A DNA stretch of 64,000 bases from Neorhizobium alkalisoli. GTDB taxonomy: Bacteria; Pseudomonadota; Alphaproteobacteria; Rhizobiales; Rhizobiaceae. A program made the translations under genes and the position numbers. Shown in pieces: positions 36,676-45,894 of this stretch; position 1 is the stretch's first letter; each line of letters begins with the position of its first letter. The stretch is from the NCBI RefSeq assembly GCF_002968635.1, contig NZ_PVBN01000006.1, positions 1 through 64,000 of the forward strand. Reading direction: 5' to 3'. The notes below the pieces were generated by a model that did no database searches, was not told the origin of the DNA, and saw nothing but the letters and a program-made list of their open reading frames with translations.

Positions 36676-37419
36676 TTGGGTCTTCTGGAAACGACGATCA
36701 GTGGACGAAAGCGCCGCAGCAACCACGCGCATGTGGTGGCGGAGCTGGGTCGCGGGATCGTATCCGGGAAGATACCGGAAGGGTCGCTGCTTCCCGGTGA
36801 TGCCGAACTTTCGGCTCGTTTCGGCGTGTCCCGCACGGTGCTTCGGGAAGCCATGAAGACGCTTGCCGCCAAACGGCTTGTCGAAGCGAAAGCAAAGGTC
36901 GGGACCCGCGTCCTCGACAAGGCGAGCTGGAACTTCTTCGATCCCGACGTTCTTGGCTGGCGTTTCGAGTCCGGGCTGGACTACGAGTTCATCGAGCACC
37001 TGGCGGAAATGCGAATGGCTCTCGAACCCGCGGCGGCGGCGGCGGCTTCCTTGCGGGCCTCCAGCGACGACATCATCGCGCTCTATGCCATTGCCGCCAA
37101 ATTTGATGATCTCTCCCACACTCCGGAAACAATCGCCAATGTGGATCTCGAGTTCCATCTTGCCATCGCCCGGATGTCCGGCAATCCGTTCATGCGGTCG
37201 GCGAGCGCTCTGATAGAGGCGGCACTGGCGATATCATTCCAGCTATCCTCTCCGGCAGCCTCTCCCGAGATGATCGACGAAGTGGCCAACAATCACTTGA
37301 AGATCGCTCATGCGATCGCATCGCGTGATCCCCAGAAAGCCATCGCCGCCATGCGTCACGTCATCGATGTCGGCAAGAGTCGTATCCGCAACTCCTTCGA
37401 GGTGCCGCTACCGGCCTAA
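36676..37419 (+). CDS. GntR/FadR-family regulator of the galactofuranose operon
   Basis: A 247-residue FadR-type regulator; start TTG 36676 immediately after the yjfF stop, with GGGAGG 5 bases upstream. The winged helix (about 10-80) has PGDAELSARFGVSRTVLREAMKTLAAK; the C-terminal FCD domain has DVLGWRFESG, DLEFHLAIARMSGN and NNHLKIAHAIASRD, whose Asp and His residues usually bind a metal near the effector. As the last gene of the transporter operon it probably represses it until a sugar acid or sugar is present. Confidence 0.9.
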   Translation: MGLLETTISGRKRRSNHAHVVAELGRGIVSGKIPEGSLLPGDAELSARFGVSRTVLREAMKTLAAKRLVEAKAKVGTRVLDKASWNFFDPDVLGWRFESGLDYEFIEHLAEMRMALEPAAAAAASLRASSDDIIALYAIAAKFDDLSHTPETIANVDLEFHLAIARMSGNPFMRSASALIEAALAISFQLSSPAASPEMIDEVANNHLKIAHAIASRDPQKAIAAMRHVIDVGKSRIRNSFEVPLPA

Positions 37420-37420
37420 T

Positions 37421-38566
37421 CTATGCCCGGAGCGAAATCATCAAATTGGCGAGCAATGCGGTGCGCGGCGCAATGCTGCTCAAGAAGATATGCTCGTCGA
37501 ATGTATGGGCACCGGCACCATCCGCACCCAGACCATCGAGCGTCGGCACACCGAGGGCGGCGGTGAAATTGCCGTCCGATCCGCCACCGGTTGCCATGCC
37601 TTCAAGCTTGATACCGAGGCCGAGGGCTATGGCGGCCGCGACATCGAACAATCTTCGGCCCTCTTCCGATTGCGCAAAAGGCGGCCGGTTCATCTGGCCG
37701 AGGATCTCGAACGTGATGTCGGGATCGACCGGCACCATCGCTTCGATCTTGCCCGTCACTTCCTTGCCGATGACCTCGTTGGGCACGCGCACATCGACCT
37801 GCAGCCGGCATTCGGCAGGAACGGTATTGCGTCCTGTGCCGCCCTCAATGGTGCCGACGGTTACGGTTATGCCCCGTTCCATGTCATTGAGCGCCTCCAG
37901 TTCGAGCACCAGCCGGGCGGCGGCGCGAATCGCGCTGCGGCCCGCCTGCGGCCTTACCCCCGCATGAGCCGCGCGACCGTGGACGGTAACGTCATACATG
38001 GCGACGCCCTTGCGGGCGACGACGATCTTGCCGCCATCGCGCGCGGGTTCCACGACAAGCGCATATCCGGCCTTCCGCGCAGCATCCTCCATGAAGGCCC
38101 GCGAAGAAAGGCTGCCCGTTTCTTCATCCGGCACGAAGATCAGGTCGATCGGCATATGGCTTGACTGTTTGACGGCAAACTTCATGGCTTCGAACGCCAT
38201 CAGGGCACCGGACTTCATGTCATAGATGCCGGGACCGTAAAGTTTGTCGCCCTCCTGGCGCAGTGGCAGTTGCTTAGCGATGACGCCTTCCGCATGCACC
38301 GTATCCAGATGGGCAAGGACGAGCAGGGTCTTTTCATTGCTGCCGGCCGGGCGAGGAGAACGGACCGCCAGGATATCGCCGAAGCCGAGCGTACCCGGCA
38401 GCCGCTCGATCTCGAAGCCCGCCTGTCGGCCCAGTGCCTCGACACGATCGGCAAGACGGTTGACGGCCTCTGCACTAGATGTCGGCGTTTCTATCTCGAC
38501 CCAGCGCTTCAGTTCCTCGATCAGCGCAAGGTCGTCAATGTCTCTGGCGGAAATGGCAAGCGTCAT
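37421..38566 (-). CDS. M20 family metallopeptidase (carboxypeptidase G2-like)
   Basis: A 381-residue zinc hydrolase. I place the start at ATG 38566 (MTLAISARDIDDLALIEE); a longer frame from 38710 has no support. Visible motifs: LAHLDTVH (first metal ligand and its Asp), GIYDMKSG (bridging Asp), PDEETGS (catalytic Glu and metal Glu), HAG in the dimerisation domain and GGGSDGNF. The family removes C-terminal glutamate or hydrolyses N-acyl amino acids. It is the last gene of the TRAP-transporter operon, so its substrate may be an imported amide conjugate. Its stop is one base from the convergent GntR gene stop. Confidence 0.88.
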   Translation of the reverse strand: MTLAISARDIDDLALIEELKRWVEIETPTSSAEAVNRLADRVEALGRQAGFEIERLPGTLGFGDILAVRSPRPAGSNEKTLLVLAHLDTVHAEGVIAKQLPLRQEGDKLYGPGIYDMKSGALMAFEAMKFAVKQSSHMPIDLIFVPDEETGSLSSRAFMEDAARKAGYALVVEPARDGGKIVVARKGVAMYDVTVHGRAAHAGVRPQAGRSAIRAAARLVLELEALNDMERGITVTVGTIEGGTGRNTVPAECRLQVDVRVPNEVIGKEVTGKIEAMVPVDPDITFEILGQMNRPPFAQSEEGRRLFDVAAAIALGLGIKLEGMATGGGSDGNFTAALGVPTLDGLGADGAGAHTFDEHIFLSSIAPRTALLANLMISLRA

Positions 38567-38709
38567 GGAAAAACTACCTGGAGGAAGATTGCGGGCGACG
38601 AGAGGCCGCAAAAGCGCGGCCCGCCCACTATAATAAGCCATCCAGGGATCGCCAGACTTAAATCCTGGTCTGCCTGTCGAAGAAGAAACAGCGACCGGCC
38701 CGTAGGACA

Positions 38710-38733
38710 CCGGCAGATTTCAGGATCCGCCGG
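38710..38733 (-). terminator. Stem-loop after the shikimate dehydrogenase gene
   Basis: CCGGC-A-GAT / ATC-C-GCCGG with one mismatch, between the aroE-like stop (38743) and the M20 peptidase start (38566). The gap of 176 bases holds no gene. It may reduce read-through to the peptidase. Confidence 0.4.
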
Positions 38734-38742
38734 CATAGGCAA

Positions 38743-39606
38743 TCAAGCGGTCATGGTCTCGAAATGTTGTATCATGCGGCTGACATCCGGCTCCCGGCCG
38801 GTGAAGAGCCGGAAGGCACCTACAGCTTGAAAGACGGCCATACCGCCGCCGTTGAGAACCTGGCATCCGCGCGCTCTGGCCTTCGTCAGAAGCTCCGTTT
38901 CCAGCGGAAAATAGACGATCTCCGCCACCCAGTGATGCGGCTTCAAAAGGTCGGGCGGCAGCGGCACACCCGGATATTTCGCCATGCCGGTCGGCGTCGC
39001 GTGAACCAATCCCGACGCCGACTCCATGGCCGAAGCAATGTCGTTCGAAGCCGAAATCATGGCATCCGGGAAAAGTGCCGACATGCTTTCTGCCAGCTGC
39101 TCCGCTCTCTCCGGCTCGCGGTCGACAACCGTCAGCTTCTTCAGGCCGAGGGACAGAATGGCGTAAGCAGTGGCGACGCCAGCGCCACCGGCACCGAGCT
39201 GAACCGCCGCCTGCAGATCCGCACCGGGCAAACCGCGCTTGAAACTTTCGGCAAAGCCCCACCAGTCGGTGTTATGGCCAAAGCGCTTTCCGTCCTTCAG
39301 CACAACCGTATTGACCGCCCCCAGCGCCCTCGCCTCATCGGAGAGTTCATCGAGATAAGGAATGACGAGCTGCTTGCACGGATGGGTGATATTGAGACCG
39401 CTCAGACCTCTTGCTTCAGCATCGCCCAGCAGGTCCGGCAGGCTGTCCGGCGTCCGGCCGATCTGGTTCAGATCGATGAGCTCGTAGTCGTAGCGAATGC
39501 CCTGTGCAGCACCTTCCTTCATGTGCATGGCGGGCGTCAGCGAGGCCTGGATGCCGGCGCCGATCAGCCCGGCCTTCAACGGTTTCAGCAATGTTTCGGC
39601 CATCAT
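38743..39606 (-). CDS. Shikimate/quinate dehydrogenase (AroE family)
   Basis: A 287-residue AroE-type NAD(P)-dependent dehydrogenase. Motifs: the SLTPAMH loop, GLNITHPCKQ with the catalytic Lys, AVNTVV, HNTDWWGF with the partner Asp, and the nucleotide loop GAGGAG. Being in a TRAP-transporter operon far from aromatic biosynthesis genes, it is more likely a catabolic quinate/shikimate dehydrogenase (YdiB/QuiB-like) than the housekeeping AroE. ATGATG 39604-39606 follows GAGGCACG. Confidence 0.88.
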   Translation of the reverse strand: MMAETLLKPLKAGLIGAGIQASLTPAMHMKEGAAQGIRYDYELIDLNQIGRTPDSLPDLLGDAEARGLSGLNITHPCKQLVIPYLDELSDEARALGAVNTVVLKDGKRFGHNTDWWGFAESFKRGLPGADLQAAVQLGAGGAGVATAYAILSLGLKKLTVVDREPERAEQLAESMSALFPDAMISASNDIASAMESASGLVHATPTGMAKYPGVPLPPDLLKPHHWVAEIVYFPLETELLTKARARGCQVLNGGGMAVFQAVGAFRLFTGREPDVSRMIQHFETMTA

Positions 39607-39631
39607 TTTCGTGCCTCGTATGCGTGGGTGG

Positions 39632-39660
39632 ATCGGCCCGCCCCTTCAGGACGGGCCGAT
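39632..39660 (-). terminator. Stem-loop after dctP
   Basis: ATCGGCCCG / CGGGCCGAT, perfect 9-base arms, loop of 11 bases that can extend by a further CC/GG pair, starting 8 bases after the dctP stop (39668). It sits in the same position relative to the binding-protein gene as the hairpins after chvE, ytfQ and the other dctP. Confidence 0.65.
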
Positions 39661-39667
39661 GGAAGGG

Positions 39668-40681
39668 TCACTTCTTGCGTGCGGCGTCGAGTTCCTTGAA
39701 GAGCAACGAGACGGTATCGGCACCGATGTCGGCGCTGAACTTGTCGATCAGCGGCTTCACGGCATCGCGAAGCTTCTGGGTTTCGGCCGCGCTGAGTTCG
39801 TCGACCTGCATGCCCTTCTCCTTGATCTCGGCCACGGCCTTCGCATCCGCGTCACGCGAAACCTTGCGCTGGAAGTCGCGCGCCTCGGTCGCCGCCGACT
39901 GGAGCACTGCCTTCTCCTCGTCGTTCAGCTTGTCCCAGAACTTCTTGCTGATCAGCACGATCTGCGGATTGTACTGGTGACGCGAGAGCGTCATGTACTT
40001 CTGGACTTCGTAGAACTTGGCGTTGATGATGTTGGCGGCCGGATTTTCCTGACCGTCCACCGTGCCGGTTTCAAGCGCCGTATAGAGTTCGGTATAAGGC
40101 AGCGGCACGGCGTTGGCGCCGAGGCTGTTGAACATCTCGATCGGGATCGGCGACTGCAGAGTGCGGATCTTCAGGCCCTTGATGTCCTCCAGCTTTGTCA
40201 CGGGGCGGCGTTCGTTGGTCAGGTTACGGAAGCCGAGTTCCCAATAGGCAAGTCCGACGAGACCGGTCGCCGGCAGCTTGTCGGCGAGGCTCTTGCCGAA
40301 CGCGCCGTCCATCACCTTGTCCGCTTCCTCGCCGCTGTTGAAGAGGAACGGCAGATCGACGGCACCGAAGGCCTTGACATTGCTCGCCAGAATGCCGGCG
40401 TTCAGCACCAGCATTTCCACCACGCCGCCCTGCAGCGCCGAGACGGTCTGGACGTCGCCGCCGAGAACGCCGCCCGGGAACAGCTTCACGTCGATCTTGC
40501 CGCCGCTCTTTGCCTTGACGATTTCGGCGAATTTCTCCATCCCGGTGACCTGCGGATGGCCCTTGTTGTTGGCGGCTGCGAACTTAAGCGTATGCGCGCC
40601 GATCTCGGCCGATGCCGTGCCCGCAAACAGCAGTGCCGGCAGGGCAATTCCCAGCGCCAGTTTCATCATCTTGTCGAACAT
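39668..40681 (-). CDS. dctP: TRAP transporter substrate-binding protein DctP
   Basis: A 337-residue periplasmic DctP-family protein; ATG 40681 follows GGGAGGAAACT. Signal peptide about 1-25 (ending TASAE). Family features: FPGGVLGGDVQTV, LPFLFNSGEEAD, GLVGLAYWELGFRNLT, LKIRTLQSPIPIEM with the carboxylate-binding Arg, and LETGTVDGQENP. It binds an organic acid. The subgroup (DctP/YiaO-like) and the neighbouring AroE suggest quinate, shikimate or another hydroxy-carboxylate, by inference only. Confidence 0.9.
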   Translation of the reverse strand: MFDKMMKLALGIALPALLFAGTASAEIGAHTLKFAAANNKGHPQVTGMEKFAEIVKAKSGGKIDVKLFPGGVLGGDVQTVSALQGGVVEMLVLNAGILASNVKAFGAVDLPFLFNSGEEADKVMDGAFGKSLADKLPATGLVGLAYWELGFRNLTNERRPVTKLEDIKGLKIRTLQSPIPIEMFNSLGANAVPLPYTELYTALETGTVDGQENPAANIINAKFYEVQKYMTLSRHQYNPQIVLISKKFWDKLNDEEKAVLQSAATEARDFQRKVSRDADAKAVAEIKEKGMQVDELSAAETQKLRDAVKPLIDKFSADIGADTVSLLFKELDAARKK

Positions 40682-40752
40682 AGTTTCCTCCCAAAGAATG
40701 GCCGGGATCTTCGCGGCCGGTTGACATGCACTTGCAAAGGCACCTTTCGGTC

Positions 40753-42033
40753 TCACCGCGCGAACCAGGCGACCGGCACGGTCACCAGCTGCGGGAAGAG
40801 AACGAGAAGGAAAAGGACGATCAGCTCGGCGATCATGAAAGGCATCACACCCTTCATGAGATCTTCCATCGACAGCTTGGACACGCCGCAGATGACGTTG
40901 AGCACGGTGCCGACCGGCGGCGTGATGAGGCCGATCGAATTGTTGATGATGAACAGCACGCCGAAGTAAACCGGATCGATGCCCGCCTGCTTGATGATCG
41001 GCATCAGTACGGGGGTCATGACCAGGATGGTGGGCGTCATGTCCATCGCCGTGCCGACGACCACGATCAGCACCATGATCGCAATAAGCAGAAGGGTCTG
41101 GTTGTCCATCAGAGGTTCGATGAGTGCAACGAGACTGCCCGGCACGTCGGCGACCGTGATGAGCCAGGCGGAGACTGCCGCACAGGCGACCAGGAACATC
41201 ACCACCGCCGTAATTTTCCCCGCCGCGACGAAGACGGAAAAGAGCTGCGAGGGCGCCAGTTCACGATAGACCACCATCGACACGAAGAGCGAATAGACGG
41301 CAGCAACCACGCCGGCTTCCGTCGGAGTAAAGACCCCGAATTTCAGCCCGACAATGATGATGACCGGCAGCATCAGCGCCCAGATGCTTTCAAGGAACGC
41401 CTCGATACGGACCTGCCGGCTCTGTCGCGGCGGGAGCTCGAACTGCTCCTTTCTCGCAACGATCAGCCAGGTGATGCAGAGCGCCAGGGCAATCAGCAGA
41501 CCCGGCACGATACCGGCGAGGAAAAGCTTGGTGATCGAAACGCCGCCGATAACGCCATAGAGAATGAAACCGATCGACGGCGGAATGATCGGGCCGATGA
41601 CCGAGGCCGAAGCCAGGAGGCCGCCGGTGCGGGCCGGATCATGACCGGACTTGATCATCATCGGAAAGAGCAACGCACCCAGCGCCGCAGCATCCGCCAC
41701 CGCGGAGCCGGAAAGGCTGGACAGGATGCAGGCGGCAAAGATTGCGACGAAGCCGAGACCGCCGCGAATATGGCCGACCATCGCCATGGCGAGATTGACG
41801 ATACGCTTCGACAAGCCTCCGGTGTTCATGATCTCGCCGGCAAGCAGGAAAAAGGGCACCGCCATCAGAGGGAAACTGTCGGCGCCGTTGAGCACGTTCT
41901 GGGCAACGATCTGCGCGTCGAAGATGTCCATATACATCATCAGCGCGACGCCGCTGAGAATGAGCGCGAACGCGATCGGTACGCCGAGCGCCATGGGGCC
42001 GAGAAGTGCGCCGAGGAAAATAGTCAATGTCAT
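40753..42033 (-). CDS. dctM: TRAP transporter large permease DctM
   Basis: A 426-residue membrane protein with about twelve spans, the sodium-driven channel of the TRAP system. It contains the DctM blocks VPFFLLAGEIMNTGGLS, GSAVADAAALG, PPSIGFILYG and ITPPVGTVLNVICGV. ATG 42033 follows GAGGAGAG. It is the middle gene of dctQ-dctM-dctP. Confidence 0.92.
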   Translation of the reverse strand: MTLTIFLGALLGPMALGVPIAFALILSGVALMMYMDIFDAQIVAQNVLNGADSFPLMAVPFFLLAGEIMNTGGLSKRIVNLAMAMVGHIRGGLGFVAIFAACILSSLSGSAVADAAALGALLFPMMIKSGHDPARTGGLLASASVIGPIIPPSIGFILYGVIGGVSITKLFLAGIVPGLLIALALCITWLIVARKEQFELPPRQSRQVRIEAFLESIWALMLPVIIIVGLKFGVFTPTEAGVVAAVYSLFVSMVVYRELAPSQLFSVFVAAGKITAVVMFLVACAAVSAWLITVADVPGSLVALIEPLMDNQTLLLIAIMVLIVVVGTAMDMTPTILVMTPVLMPIIKQAGIDPVYFGVLFIINNSIGLITPPVGTVLNVICGVSKLSMEDLMKGVMPFMIAELIVLFLLVLFPQLVTVPVAWFAR

Positions 42034-42044
42034 GGCGGCTCTCC

Positions 42045-42605
42045 TCAGACCTTGGTGGCGCCGGCGACGGCGGCTTCCGGGTGGCTGTCGAGGGCGACCT
42101 CTTCCTCGCTGTCCCGGACGAGATGAGCGGTCGCAAGGTCGATGCGGCCAGTCGCCACCTGAAAGGCGTCATAGAGAATGATGAGGAAGGTCGGGACACC
42201 GAAGGCAAGCCCGGCTCCGTAGAACCAGCCCATCGAAATGCCCGTGGCCGGCATGCTGGCAGGCAGGTTGATAATCGTCTGGGTCCAGCTTCCGCTCACC
42301 ATCAGCCACGTGGCGCCAAGCATCAGCCCGTGCCCCAGCAGCACAGCTATCTTGGCCAAGGCCGGCGGCAGCCGCCTCAAGAGCGAATCGACCCCGAGAT
42401 GGCCGTGCTCGCGCATTGCGACAACAGCACCAAGGAAAGTCAGCCAGACGAAGAAAACCCGCGAAAGCTCTTCGGAAGCGGTGATGCCCTGATTGAAGGC
42501 GTAACGCAGCACCACATTGCCGAAGACGAGCACGACCATGGCTGCCAGCAGCAGCGCGATGATCACCTTCAAGGCAAAGAAATAGAAATCGATGATTCGT
42601 GTCAT
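42045..42605 (-). CDS. dctQ: TRAP transporter small permease DctQ
   Basis: A 186-residue protein with four membrane spans, the small TRAP subunit, with the conserved NVVLRYAFNQGITASEELSR block and WLTFLGAVVAMREHGHLGVD, given here in two pieces. ATG 42605 follows GGGGAGGAC. First gene of the operon dctQ-dctM-dctP-aroE-M20, divergent from a TetR gene. Confidence 0.9.
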   Translation of the reverse strand: MTRIIDFYFFALKVIIALLLAAMVVLVFGNVVLRYAFNQGITASEELSRVFFVWLTFLGAVVAMREHGHLGVDSLLRRLPPALAKIAVLLGHGLMLGATWLMVSGSWTQTIINLPASMPATGISMGWFYGAGLAFGVPTFLIILYDAFQVATGRIDLATAHLVRDSEEEVALDSHPEAAVAGATKV

Positions 42606-42729
42606 TCAGTCCTCCCCAAGCTTCCGCCACCTAGCCTGTCGCGGTGACCTCTAAAATGTCACACCCCGCACCTGACAAGAAGCTTAACCAGCGCCGCCTC
42701 CTCAGGGCCGCTGGCTTTTGGATAAAATG

Positions 42730-42745
42730 TACTAACTAGTGAGTA
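42730..42745. promoter_or_regulatory. TetR-type palindromic operator
   Basis: TACTAACTAGTGAGTA is a 16-base palindrome with seven of eight base pairs matched. It lies between the dctQ start (42605, minus) and the tetR start (42831, plus), about 85 bases before the regulator. Size, symmetry and position fit an operator for the adjacent TetR protein, controlling both directions. Confidence 0.7.
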
Positions 42746-42830
42746 TGTCAAGCATGATCTGTTGAAATTGCCGAAGCGGCCCGCTATGACTTTGGAAAAG
42801 ATGTGAAAATTCGAAGAGGCGGCTTTGGGG

Positions 42831-43478
42831 ATGGCAGCGAAACGCCAAAACACCAGGAAGAACGATCCGCAGCGCACGCAGGAGGATATCCTGGAGGTCG
42901 CCACGGAGGAGTTTTCCACCCATGGCCTCGCGGGCGGCCGCGTCGACGCCATCGCGGAAAAGACCCGCACCTCAAAGCGGATGATCTACTATTATTTCGG
43001 CAGCAAGGAAGGCCTTTATCTCGCCGTTCTGGAGCGCGCCTATCGCAAGATCCGTACATTGGAAGCCGATCTCCAGCTTTCCAATCTGCCGCCGGAGCAG
43101 GCGTTGCGGACGCTGATCTCCACCACGTTCGAGCATGATGAAACCAATCCGGACTTCGTGCGCCTGGTCAGTATCGAGAACATCCACCACGCGGCCCACA
43201 TGCTGCGTTCGGACGCGATCCGTGACCTGAACGTTTCCATCATCGAGACGATCGCATCGGTTCTCGACCGCGGCATCGCCGGCGGCGTCTTCACGAGAAG
43301 AGCCGATCCGATCGACGTGCATATGCTGATAAGCGCCTTCTGCTTTTTCCGCGTCTCGAATCGCTACACGTTCGGCACGATCTTCCGCCGCGATCTATCC
43401 GAACCGGAGACGCTGCAGCGCCACAAGGGCATGATCGCCGACGCGGTGATCAGCTACCTTCAATCCGGGACCGCGTGA
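42831..43478 (+). CDS. TetR-family regulator of the TRAP operon
   Basis: A 215-residue TetR protein. I choose ATG 42831 (MAAKRQNTRKND), with GAAGAGGCGG upstream, over the TTG at 42825. The helix-turn-helix region is about residues 17-63 (IAEKTRTSKRMIYYYFGSK). The C-terminal domain resembles the RutR/NicS-like group. It is divergent from the TRAP operon and has a palindromic operator in the shared promoter. Confidence 0.9.
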   Translation: MAAKRQNTRKNDPQRTQEDILEVATEEFSTHGLAGGRVDAIAEKTRTSKRMIYYYFGSKEGLYLAVLERAYRKIRTLEADLQLSNLPPEQALRTLISTTFEHDETNPDFVRLVSIENIHHAAHMLRSDAIRDLNVSIIETIASVLDRGIAGGVFTRRADPIDVHMLISAFCFFRVSNRYTFGTIFRRDLSEPETLQRHKGMIADAVISYLQSGTA

Positions 43479-43495
43479 CCCCAGTCGCTCGATTT

Positions 43496-43810
43496 TTACC
43501 GGTCGATCAGGATCTTCGTGATTGCCACCCTCTCCGGAAGAGCGACGAGGAATTCGGGATCGCGGTCGAGGTGATGGACCTTATCCGGATCGCCGCCCGT
43601 AAACGCCGCCATCGAGTTGAAATCCCGCCAATAGGAGGTCGTGATGAACTCGGTCTCGGCGCCGAGGTCATCGCGAAAGAGCTGTACCGCAAGGGCCGTT
43701 TTCTCGAGCGGCGGAATCCCGACCTCGCGCAGATAAGCCTCATATTCGTCGGCCGCCTCGGCCAGCGTTCGGCCCCGCCAGATGCGTGCGATCGTTGCTT
43801 TGGTGTCCAT
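43496..43810 (-). CDS. Antibiotic biosynthesis monooxygenase (ABM) domain protein
   Basis: A 104-residue ferredoxin-like fold protein. It has the ABM pattern: N-terminal strand IARIWRGRT, a helix AADEYEAYLR, and TSYWRDFNSMAAFTGGDPDKVHHLDRDPEFL in two pieces near the middle. Such proteins act as small cofactor-free monooxygenases, isomerases or heme-degrading enzymes; the function here is unknown. It stops 18 bases from the convergent tetR stop and lies downstream of a LysR gene on the same strand. Confidence 0.75.
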   Translation of the reverse strand: MDTKATIARIWRGRTLAEAADEYEAYLREVGIPPLEKTALAVQLFRDDLGAETEFITTSYWRDFNSMAAFTGGDPDKVHHLDRDPEFLVALPERVAITKILIDR

Positions 43811-43893
43811 GAACGTTCCTCGGCTTCGTCTGCCGGAGGAAGTAGAACAGCGGCCCGAAGAGACAACATCCTATTCCATATGAAAAATAGGGC

Positions 43894-44826
43894 TCACCTC
43901 ATCCGCCCTGGCGAGAGGAAGGCGGCGATCGCCGGCTCGTCGTGCCCCGCCTCGCGCAGAAATCGTTGGGCAAATTGCGCCGCCGCCCCGCGCAAAGCCT
44001 CGTTGGATCGGATAAGATGAAAGGCGACGTGATGATCGACCGTTCTCTCCGAAACCCTCACGATCCGGCCGTTGGCGATCGCCGCGTCGGCAAGCGGCGG
44101 ACGGGCGAGCGCAACGCCTAGTCCGTGCGAACAGGCATCGATCACGAGGTTGTAATCCTCGAAGCGCCGGTCATGACCGCGCGGCACGTAGTTCACCCCT
44201 TCGTCCGCCAGCCAGCGTCGCCAGGCTTCGATGTTGGAATCGTGCAGGATCGGCCATTCGAGCAGCGACTTTGCGTCGGGATGGGGGCCTAGGCGTTCCG
44301 CCAGCACAGGCGCGGCGATCGGGTAGAGCTTCTCCTGCCAGAGCGGCAGGCTGCGCACCCCGGCCCACGGCCCTTTTCCGCAACGGATCGCAAGATCGAT
44401 CCCCTCGCTGAAATCGGCTAGGCGATGCTCGAGCACCAGTTCGAGATGAATGTCGTCTCCTTCCAGCCCGGGCAGCCGTGAGAACAGCCAGAGCGACGCG
44501 ACGGATGGCGTCACCGAAAGCCGCACCACCGTCTTGTTGCGCCGCGGCAGCCATCGCTCGTCCGTATTGCCGAGGAGCGCAAGCGCCTCCTCGGCGCGGG
44601 CGAAAAACCGGATCCCCTCCGGCGTCAGCGTCACGCCCCGCGCTTCTCGCAGGAAAAGCCGGACACCCATCCAGCGTTCCAACCGCGATACCTGCCGAGA
44701 CACGGCCCCGTGCGTCACGCCGCCCTCCTCCGCTGCAGCGGAAAAGGACCCGAGACGCGCGGCGCGGGCAAATGTCTCCAGAGTATCGAGCGGCGGCAAA
44801 GCCTGGGAGCTGTGAACCATACGCAC
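43894..44826 (-). CDS. LysR-family regulator, GcvA-like
   Basis: A 310-residue LysR protein with N-terminal helix-turn-helix FARAARLGSFSAAAEEGGVTHGAVSRQ (in two halves) and LERWMGVRLFLRE, typical of the GcvA/AmpR branch. The start may be ATG 44826 or the ATG two codons on; both share the frame. It is divergent from a DMT-family exporter across 80 bases and probably controls it. Confidence 0.88.
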   Translation of the reverse strand: MRMVHSSQALPPLDTLETFARAARLGSFSAAAEEGGVTHGAVSRQVSRLERWMGVRLFLREARGVTLTPEGIRFFARAEEALALLGNTDERWLPRRNKTVVRLSVTPSVASLWLFSRLPGLEGDDIHLELVLEHRLADFSEGIDLAIRCGKGPWAGVRSLPLWQEKLYPIAAPVLAERLGPHPDAKSLLEWPILHDSNIEAWRRWLADEGVNYVPRGHDRRFEDYNLVIDACSHGLGVALARPPLADAAIANGRIVRVSERTVDHHVAFHLIRSNEALRGAAAQFAQRFLREAGHDEPAIAAFLSPGRMR

Positions 44827-44906
44827 ATATGATCATCGATCGCGTTGCTTTTCAAGCATAGACCAAGAGCGTAAGTCAGTCTTGACAACGTCAGACGGAG
44901 GCAGAC

Positions 44907-45815
44907 ATGAGCACTGTTGCGCTGGAATCTCAAACGATGAGTGAAAGACAGGGATTTGACTGGATCGCTTTCGCAGCGATCCTCGTGACTATCATTTTCT
45001 GGGCTTCGTCCTTCGCAGCCATCCGTATCGGCCTGGGATCGCTGACCCCCGTCGAACTCGCCGCCGCGCGCTATGTCTCGGCAGCCTTGATCGCAGTCCT
45101 TTATCTCGCCGCGGCCAGACCCATGCTTCCGGCAAGACGGGATGTCTTGAGGCTCTCGGTCGCGGCAATCCTGTTCATTGCAGCTTACGCGGTCCTCCTG
45201 AATATGGGCGAGCGGACGGTCGCCGCCGGCCCGGCAAGCTTCATAATCAACACGATGCCCGTCTTCACCGCGCTGATCGCGACCTTCGTCCTGGGCGAAC
45301 GGTTCGGGCGATGGGGTTGGGTCGGCACGGCGGTCTCCTTTGCCGGCGTCGCTCTGATCGCGATTTCGAGCGAAAACGGCTTCGATCTCGACCCGAACGC
45401 GATCCTTATTCTCGGTGCCGCCCTCTGCTCGGCAGTGGCAAGCGTTATGCAGAAACCCCTTCTCGGTCGTATGCCGGTGCTCGCCGTCACGGCCTGGCTG
45501 ATGCTGATCGGTTCCATTCCCCTGCTGCCTGCGGTTCCCTCCACGATACAGGCTCTCGCCGTCGCACCCGCCGACGTGAACTGGAGCGTCGCCTATCTGG
45601 TCATCTTTCCGACCGTCATCGGCTACGTCACCTGGGCCATCGCATTGAAGCGCCTCTCCGCCGCCCGGGCCGCGAACTTCCTCTATGGCGTTCCCCCGAC
45701 CGCCACCCTGATCGGCTTTTTCTGGCTCGGCGAGGTGCCGACCGTCATCGGAGCTGCAGGCGGCATCATGGCGATCCTCGGCGTACTGGTCGTCAATCTG
45801 ATGCGCAAGAGATGA
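44907..45815 (+). CDS. EamA/DMT-family membrane exporter
   Basis: A 302-residue protein with ten membrane spans and two EamA repeats (about 17-145 and 160-298). Motifs include [13 protein letters not shown] near the first span and [11 protein letters not shown] and [12 protein letters not shown] ending each repeat. Family members export amino acids or metabolites. ATG 44907 follows CGGAGGC. The divergent LysR gene is the likely regulator. Confidence 0.88.
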   Translation: MSTVALESQTMSERQGFDWIAFAAILVTIIFWASSFAAIRIGLGSLTPVELAAARYVSAALIAVLYLAAARPMLPARRDVLRLSVAAILFIAAYAVLLNMGERTVAAGPASFIINTMPVFTALIATFVLGERFGRWGWVGTAVSFAGVALIAISSENGFDLDPNAILILGAALCSAVASVMQKPLLGRMPVLAVTAWLMLIGSIPLLPAVPSTIQALAVAPADVNWSVAYLVIFPTVIGYVTWAIALKRLSAARAANFLYGVPPTATLIGFFWLGEVPTVIGAAGGIMAILGVLVVNLMRKR

Positions 45816-45894
45816 ACCGCTTGCTTAGCGGCGAGAGCTAGTTACGCCGCCTTGTTGAATAGTCACTGGCAGCCGCGCCGGCGGCTACTGGCGG

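Noticed and set aside
40726..42126. 467-codon plus-strand frame opposite the TRAP permease
   Set aside because: Composition (D, H, R, Q, E rich) is that of a shadow of a hydrophobic protein; the minus-strand DctM is unambiguous.
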